A stretch of DNA of 37,500 bases from Mesostigma viride (lineage: Eukaryota > Streptophyta > Mesostigmatophyceae > Mesostigmatales > Mesostigmataceae). The stretch's first letter is position 1, and every line of letters starts with the position of its first letter. The stretch is from assembly GCA_009746045.1 (NCBI GenBank), contig RPFO01002279.1, forward strand, positions 67,501-105,000, in the 5' to 3' direction. The notes beneath the pieces are model-generated. The model saw only the letters and a list, made by a program, of their open reading frames with translations. It was not told where the DNA came from and did no database searches. This document shows, piece after piece, positions 27,663 through 35,700 of the stretch. Position numbers and translations under genes: made by a program.

Positions 27663-29777
27663 CTGCTGCTGCTCCAACCTTTGCTGCGACGCCACGGAAG
27701 CCTGCGCCTGCGGAGACAATGGGCGTATTTGCGTCTGTGCCGGCGGATGCAAGTCCAAGTCCAGCATCTGCGGACGCAAGTTCAAGGGCTGCGGCTGCAC
27801 AGGCCCCGACCACAAGACCTGCTGCTGGCTCTTCGTACGGATCATGGGCGGAGCGTGACCGACGCCTGAGGCACCGCCGCGGCCAGCAGGGCCCAGCACA
27901 TTCGCCACCGAGTCGCTGTGGTCTCCAAGTCCAATCATCGCCACTGCGGCCGGGGCGGCGCGATTATTATTGTCAAAATAAATAATGTTTTCGTCGTCAT
28001 AAATATTGTCACTGTTGTCACTATTACATAGGCCGCCGACCCCCCCTGCACCCGTACTGACCGCTGCTCCCCCACCCATGTTCACCCCCAGCTTTCCACA
28101 TCCTTCCACTTTGGCGGATGCCCCACATGCCTCCGCCGCCGACGTTGCCACCCCCGCTGGCGCCCTGCCACCGACCCCCCCACCCCCCAAATCCCCCAAT
28201 CCATCCACCGCGGTGGCCGCCGGGTTCGTTGGAGGCACGGCAACGGCCGAGGAAACCATGCAATCGCCCTGGGTGTTGCCGCTGCTGTCGTCACGGGAAG
28301 TTGGCGGGTGGCTACCGGCATACGTCACCGTGGTGCCCTCCCCCCTCACCTTGCCCTCTACAACAGCCGTGCCCTCTCCCGTCACCCGGCTCTCTCCACC
28401 GCCTACGCCCTCCCTCACGAGTATGAGCCCCTGAGATTCGCGTGCGCTGCCTTTCCTGACCCCCGTGATACTGTCTCCGTGATCGGCCGACCGCGGGTCC
28501 CTCTCAGGCTGCCAGCTGGCGCCCTGCGGTTGCTTGGGCGTCAGCGGCTGGAATCCGCCGCTATTCAACACATTCCCGCTGCTGTGGGCCAATAGGGCGA
28601 ACTCCAGGCACTCGAGCCCACCCGGGCTCCTCGCCGGCGCCTCCGACTTGCCGTCACAGGCGCCATCAACCGGTGGCACCATTAAAGCAGGGGGGCGGTT
28701 GCTGGCGGCTGCCGCAACCACCCCCGGTGGGCTTAGCACTACCCCTTCAACGATGGGTGCATCCCTGCTGGGCTTTGGCATGGTCAATGGTACTGCCGCC
28801 GCCGCCGCCGCTGATGATGATGATGGCGACGGTGCTGCTGCTGGTAGTGGCGGTGCTGCTGCTGCTGGGGCTGCTGCCAAGGACGATGAGGAAGAGGGCG
28901 ACGCGGAGGGTTCGTCACGGGTGGCTTGACGCGAGGGCGAGGGAACTTCGGGCGAACGCCACGATGGTGGTAACAGTTGGTTGCCGGCACCCATCTGGAC
29001 CCACGAGGGTCCATCACTGGGGATTGACGAGGGTCCAACACCGCCATTGTTCCCAGGAAGGGATGACAGACTGTCGCCACCGGCACCAGCGCCGGCGCGT
29101 GGGCCCGAGAAATGGTCTGCAGTGCAATCGCCGGAGCTGGAGGCCTGCGCGCGAGGTGACGGCGCCTCAAAGGCATGCCGTGAGGCCCGTGACGGCGGCG
29201 GCAGTTCCAACGCGGGTCGCCTCAAGGTACCGCCCTCGCCGCCCCTCGGCACGGACGACGCTGACGACGGCTCGCTGGCATCCCCGCCGCCCGAGGCATG
29301 TAACAAAGGGGAAGCCTCCAGGACAGTGGAGGAGAAGAACGGCTCCCTGCCGCCGCGGGCGGAACGAGGTGAGGATGCGTCAAAGACCTGCCGGGAGGAC
29401 CGCGAGGGCGACGGCAGGTCCAACGAGCACGAACGCGGGCGTTGACCCTGGGCCACCCTGGGCGACGATGATGGTGGTGCCGCATAGGGCAGACCCAGAC
29501 CGGTCAAGGGACCGGACGACAAGGACGGGCCGAAGATGCGGCTGCCTGCGCGATTGAGGGCTGGGCTGCACTCTGCGTCTGTGAAACTCCGCCGGATGTA
29601 GCTGATCGGGCCCGGCGGTTGCTGCCACGGCAACTGCTGTGGCGGCGCCGGCGGCCGTTGGCTAAACAGCTGCTGGGACGGCTGCTGCTGCTGCTGCTGC
29701 TGCTGTAATTGCTGCTGGCGCAATAGCTGCGCTTCGGACATGCGCCTTATCATGGCGTTCGTGGCGGCGTTGAGGTC
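25767..29777 (-). CDS. Last exon: Gln-rich region and C-terminal receiver domain
   Basis: The acceptor CCCGCAG|GAC at 29778 begins DLNAATNAMIRRMSEAQLL, in phase with the previous exon. Next are a short poly-Q (29680-29715), a long Ser/Pro/Gly/Ala-rich stretch, and CAG-encoded poly-Q with Trp and Arg interruptions (27535-27675). Further Q-rich helices reach 27290. The receiver domain follows: LLVVDDNRVNR with the acidic pair at 26595-26600, phospho-acceptor Asp in LMDVNMPVMDG at 26130-26132, IIATTAHA, and the conserved Lys of YIAKPL at 25851-25853. The pair-to-Asp spacing is about 155 residues instead of about 45, so roughly 110 low-complexity residues are inserted before beta-3. All catalytic residues are present, so it should be phosphorylatable. 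The protein ends ELSLPS. Poly-Ala, poly-Leu and similar frames on the plus strand are shadows of the CAG tracts. Confidence 0.88.
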
Positions 29778-32700
29778 CTGCGGGAGAGGGGGCCGCGGCA
29801 GAGGGGAGAAGGGGGCGGTGGCAATGAGTCAAGGGGACAGTGGCAATAAGGAAACGGAGCGGTGGCCATAAGGAAAGGGGGCAGTGGCAATAAGGAAACG
29901 GAGCGGTGGCCATAAGGAAAGGGGGCAGTGGCCACAAGGAAAGGAGGCGATGGCAATAAGGGCATGGAACCGTGATGCAGGCAGGTTTACCAAAGTTGTA
30001 CTACTACTACTATACAGTTAGGCTCATGATGAAGTTAGGCATCATGATCTAATGAGCCCTTTCTATGCGATTGGGTGGGTAATGATCACCTGCAGGGGGG
30101 CAGGACTCTGTGCAAGGCAAAGAAGTGCGGCAGGGGCGCTCTGCCTCCTGTCCACAGAGACAATCACCACACTTAAAAGGCTTCGTCCACAGCTTGAGAT
30201 GCGATTGCATGGGATAAAGAGTCAGTTTATCTAGGGGCCCCTGCTACACTTTCCAGTTTCCATGATAGTCCGATGTGGAAGGGTCGAACCGGCGCCATGT
30301 CACTTGATGGTCACCACCATGCCTTGCAAGGCTAAAAAACGACATTGTACCTCCACGTTTGGGACCGATAGTTTCCTAGGCAACTGCCCCGGTGGTTGGA
30401 CCCGAGACCGGAGTAGCAAGTTTCATCAGGTCGAAAAGGCATTCACGGTCTGTTAGGTAGAGCAGTCTGAGATTTCCCCTTTTTACATTAGTCTGATAAC
30501 GGTTCTTCTGGGCCTAACGGGCTAAATAACTCAACAGCACCTAATAAATCCCTTACGACTCCAGCCTATAGTCTTTCTCAGGCTTCACATGATTCTATTC
30601 TGTATTTGGGTCAGACAGTAGATAGGGTCTAAGACAACAGGTTTATCGGGTCCAAAAATGGCAAGGCGGCGCCGCACCTGCAGGTGTCGCAGGCTCGCGC
30701 TGATGCGGAGTGCCCGGTGCTCTGGGTCCACCCAGGGAGACGTATCGTCCCAACTCGGGTCGCTGGGCCCCCGCTGGCCTTCATTTGCCCCCTGCTGGCC
30801 CTCGGTTGCCCCCCGCTGACCCTCGGCTGCCCAGCTGGTCCACCCACCGGCCACTCGGTGCTGATTCTGACTCTGCCCCCCCGTGGCCAGCCCGCAGCTG
30901 CTAAGGCTCGTTCTCCTCACGGGAGTGCCCGCGCTCGCACTGGCTGCTGCTGCCGCCACCACAGCGGATGCCAGCAAGTCGTCGGAGCTGCGGTTGCGGG
31001 GCAATGGGAATGTGCCAGGTGGCAGGCCGAGGGCGAGCCCGCGGGAGGCCGGCCCTGAGGAGGGCGCGGCGCCGCATATCGACGCGCGGTGCGTGCGCTT
31101 GGGCGTGGCTTGAGGGGCCACGGGCTGGAAGACGGGCTGGGGGGGGGTTACAGGGGCGAGGGGGAAGGGGGGCAGCAAGGGCATCGATAAAGCTGTGAAG
31201 CATGAGGTAGAAGAGAGGTGCTGGGGATGGGTGGAGGTGGGCTGGGCACGCGTGCGCCAGAAGGCAACTTCCCCCTGCGCCTCTGTCAAGACCACCACGT
31301 TTGGTAACTCTGTTGTTGACCATCTTGTTGCTAACCATCTTGTTGCTAACTGTCTTGTTATTAACAGTCATGTTATTGACCGTCTTGTTACTAAACATCT
31401 TGTTGTTAACCGTCGCGTACCTTTGCATCCTCTCCCAACACCCACGGTGCTACCAAGTCCATCGTCCCTTACTTGGCATGTCCTAGGCACAAGCCCCCAC
31501 AAGCAATAGACCCACCACCAGATAGTTAGGCACACCAGTAATAGGCACCACCAGTAATAGGCACACTAGTCATAGGCAAACTAGTAATAGGCCCACCAGT
31601 AATAGGCACCACCAGTAATAGGCACACTAGCCATAGGCAAACTAGTAATAGGCACACTAGTAATAGGCACACTAGTGATAGGCACACTAGTATTAGGCAC
31701 ACTAGTGATGGCACCAATCACACAATTCATGGATCATGAATCCCTACATGACGTTGATTGTACACTGTGACACCGTCACTTACTTTTGCTACCTCCAGCA
31801 CCGCGGCCAAAGTGTCCGTTGACCCTAATAGATCGGCTCGACAGGAATGCCACAAAGCTGGACTTTAGAACACTTTCCTCTTGTTAATGGCTGTAGTCGC
31901 ACGCCATGAACAAGCGGCCTGCCCCGACTCCTACATCTAACCCACGTTTCATGTTTCGCAATCGTGACCTAAGTCAGTCTGGTGATCATTTCCAACCGTC
32001 CTACACCTTTGCTAGCTGCCTCCCACACAACGCTGCCAGGACAATGCTCTCTTTAATTGGCAAGACTTGATTAGTTTTATGGTTCTCGTTAGAATGAAAA
32101 CCTACGAACCTTGAAAAACCATCCCACGCACCTGTGCCTCCTCCCCAAGCACCTCGGCCACGTCGTACGAGGACCAGCGGGGCGTGCGGTCCCGCGCGCT
32201 CGCCAGGTGGCGCACGTCCGTGACGGGTAGCAGCTGTGTGACATCCCCCGCACTGCGCATGCCCATGTGGTGCCTCGGGAGGCCCCCAAGGCTTGCACCG
32301 CCACCGTTGCTACTGTTGCCATTGCTGCTGTGGGTGCGGGGGCTCCCAGAGGCGTCTAGGGCTCGGCTGCTGATGCTGGCGGGAGGGATACTGCTGCCGC
32401 CTGCACTCGGGGACGTGCCGCCGCCCCTCCAGCAATTGCTGCCCAGCGGCCCGGCCGACGCGAGCTGAGACAGGAGCAGCGGCGAGGGAGCGAAGGAGGA
32501 GGAGACGCTCTGGCTGACCACGCGGCGCCGGCGATGGGATCCCTGGGGGGGGGGGGGCGGGCAGATGGTTCGAGGTGGTAATGGTGGTGGGGGCGCAAAA
32601 GGGGGGGGGGGGGGGGGGGGGGGGATGAGGGGGGGCGGGGAAGGGGGGGCCGGATGATGGGTCTAGAACTTGGGAAAGCGACCCCTTAAGCCTAGGTGGT

Positions 32701-35700
32701 GGTCGTCGCAAGATGATGGGGGGGGGGGGGGGGGGGGAGAGAGGGTGAAATGGGTTTGGGGGAGACGGGTATGAGGGGGAAGGGGAAAAGGTGGAAGCGG
32801 GGATGGGATGGTGCGAGAATGCAATTTGTCGCGAGACGGAGAGGGAGGAGGTGCGTGTCATTCAGAGAAACGGAGCGCTATCGAGCCACATCGCGGGGCG
32901 TTTGATAGAATATTTTAATGGAGCAGCCCCTCTTCTAATATGATTGTTGCGATAGCACCATGGCAGGGCATGCGATAGCATCTGCTAGTAGAGCAACACC
33001 TCTTCAATATTATTATTGCGCTACTTGATAGCATGATTGTGGGGCACGTGATTGCAACTATTAGCAGATCACTCAATAGAATCACTGTGGGGCACTAGAT
33101 AGCATCTATTGGTAAAGCACTCCGTCTTGTGCTACTGTAGCGATACTGATGCTGTCAGCGTACAGTGATCGGGCAAGCCCAAACCTAGCGTACAGTGACC
33201 AGACAGCCCTAACCCAGAACCACGTGGGCAACCCCCTCATTTCTAAAAGTTCTAAATTAGGTCAGCGCAGCACCGGAAGAAAATTCAAAGTTCTAAATGT
33301 GCCATTGTCAAAACATGATCATGGCAGCGAAAGCAAGCTGGATGGAAGTCAACAACGTGAAAAAAGGCAAAGCTCTTCAAGCACCTTAATTGCCAGTTTA
33401 AGTTCCTGTGCGACTGGAGACCCTGGATGCACCTGCTGAAAGTTAAAGTGGACTCTTAACTTGTTAACTTAACTCCTAAAAGTACCTTTGCATCGGGCGG
33501 CGACAGCGTTGACCCTTTGCCTCGCAACAGCGATGCGAAAGGGGGCATACCATGGCTGCCGCCGGACAACACCCCGCCGCCCCACCCCTGGCCCTTGGCC
33601 TCCCCGCTGCCCTCGCCGCCAGCACTATTGGCGGCGCTCCATTTCCGTGCGAGTGACAGCAGGTCGTCGCTACTGGCCGCCCGGCTGCGCGGAGGTAAGC
33701 CCAGACCAAAAGCGGACGGGTTCTGGGTGAAAAGCGGGGAGTTTCTGTGCCGGCCGGGGGACGCGCGCGACGGCGACTGCGGGCGGGAGAGCAAGCGTGC
33801 AAAATGCAAAGAAAATAATGTAGATTACGAAATCGGTAAACTCCGATTTCGTTAAAGTGCGAGACGCAAGGAGCGTGGGAGGAGTGCAATTGAAACGAGC
33901 AGACATGTACCCTCGCTTAGACTTGGAAGGCTGGATGCTTCATCGGACTATACGGTGACTGCACACATGGGGCGACTAGTGGGACTGTACGGTGACTGCA
34001 CGCATGGGGGCCCTAGTGGGACTGTACGGTGACTGCAAGCACAAGGGGGCTAGTGGGACTGTACGGTGACTGCACGCACAAGGGGGCTAGTGGGACAACA
34101 TGGTGACTATACGCACGTGGGGAGCTAGTGAGACTACATGGTGACTGCACACACGGGGGGGCTAGTGGGACAACATGGTGACTATACGCACGTGGGGGGC
34201 TAGTGAGACTACATGGTGACTGCACACACGGGGGGGCTAGTGGGACAACATGGTGACTATACGCACGTGGGGACCTAGGTATGGGCAAACTGTGGCCGAA
34301 AGCGCGATGGGTAAGCAGGTAGACTGTGATGGGCAAACAGGCGGTCCATAGCGAGCAAGTGTTTCTTTTGTGTCAAGCGAATGATGCGGCCAGCTGCTCA
34401 GGGATTTGCGAAAACTCAAGTACTGGTACTCATGTCTACCAGCATACTATACCCGCATACGATACTTGTGTATGCTAGCATCCTATACCCCTGTCCTGCT
34501 GACTTGAGTACACTGTCCCCTCTGGGTGCCGAGTGCTGGCACTTCCTCGGCACGCCAGAGGCTTAGGACCCATGCATACTATGACAATGAGACAACCGTG
34601 ATGACACTGCAATACTGACTGACGTGGTGCATTGAATGACACCCAACTGCTGACGTAGTACATCGAACCACACCTAACGACTGACGTAGTCCGTTTAATT
34701 TAATTTTTGAATAACACCTCACTACTGAGATAGTCCATGGAATATCACTTCACCCCTGGCGTAGTAAATTGATGAGCACAGACAATATATCATACTACAG
34801 CAAACTCACATTTTGAGAGCTCACACTCGACCGGCGCACGCGCGAGAACCCAAACGCGCCGGTAGGCGACGTCCCTTGCACCGAAACCGCAACGTTCCCA
34901 GCATTCGCCATCCCTCGCTCCCCCACCCAGCCCCCATTCGTCCCGGCCCCCCCCACCACCTCCCCAGACGGGCCACTTTCTGCCAAGCCCCTGTTCATCC
35001 GGCCGATGCCATCCAGCAAGGCCCCGTCGGCCAAGTCCCTCCGCGCTCCGCCGCCACCTGGCAGCACAACGAGCTCCGCCCGGGCGATCCACTGCGGCTG
35101 CTGCAGGGTCCTGCTTTCGCTGGCGCGGCGCGGGCGCGGGCGGCGGTTGCCAGGCACTGCACTCGCCTCGCCAACCCGGGCATCCCCCAGCAGGCTGACG
35201 GCGCTGTCATGGGCCGCCCAATTGGAGCCACTCGTGACCCGTGACCACATACCGATGTTGTCCACGACCGGCCCCCACATCCCGGCACTTGTGCCTGTCG
35301 ATGATGCGGGGCTGGGATCGCGGGACGAGCGCTGACTCGGCCACCCTTGGCTCCTCACAGAGTCCTCCACGCCCTCCAAAGCCTCTCCTCTCTCTCCATG
35401 CATCAGGCCGGTCCCCCACTCACTCCCCCCCGCCTCGTCCATCCCACAGGGTGGTATGCCCGTACCGATCCCATTCGCCACTGGCATCCGCGGTGAGCCT
35501 GTGGTCATGCTCACGCCCCCCCCCATCGCGCTGAAACCTCCCCCTGGACCCCCCCCAGTGGCCAGGGGGATGGAGGGCGGGGGCGGGGTGACTGCAGCCA
35601 GCAGCGCCTGTGGCCGGATGGGCTTGAAGAGCAGGCTCACTGAGATTCGCGGGCCCAGCATGGCCGCCACTTCGTCGCCCAGTCCCTGGTTGGCCACCGT

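Larger units (their letters stand above)
31137..32131 (-). other. Intron (995 bp) with two 15-bp repeat arrays
   Basis: Donor CAG|GTGCGTGGG, phase 0. It contains arrays at 31306-31420 and 31515-31705. 31740-32100 shows nothing notable. Confidence 0.72.
33777..34809 (-). other. Intron (1033 bp) with a 37-bp minisatellite
   Basis: Donor AAT|GTGAGT at 34809, phase 0. It contains the array at 33944-34278 and, at 34610-34775, degenerate units of the form TGACGTAGT.CAT.GAA..ACACC about 30-45 bp apart. Confidence 0.75.

Noticed and set aside
27089-27985. Poly-Ala and poly-Leu frames on the plus strand
   Set aside because: Antisense of the CAG poly-Gln tract in the last exon of the minus gene.
33149-33439. 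Plus-strand 96-codon frame
   Set aside because: It lies in an intron of the minus gene; no domain, no splice sites, partly made of local duplications.
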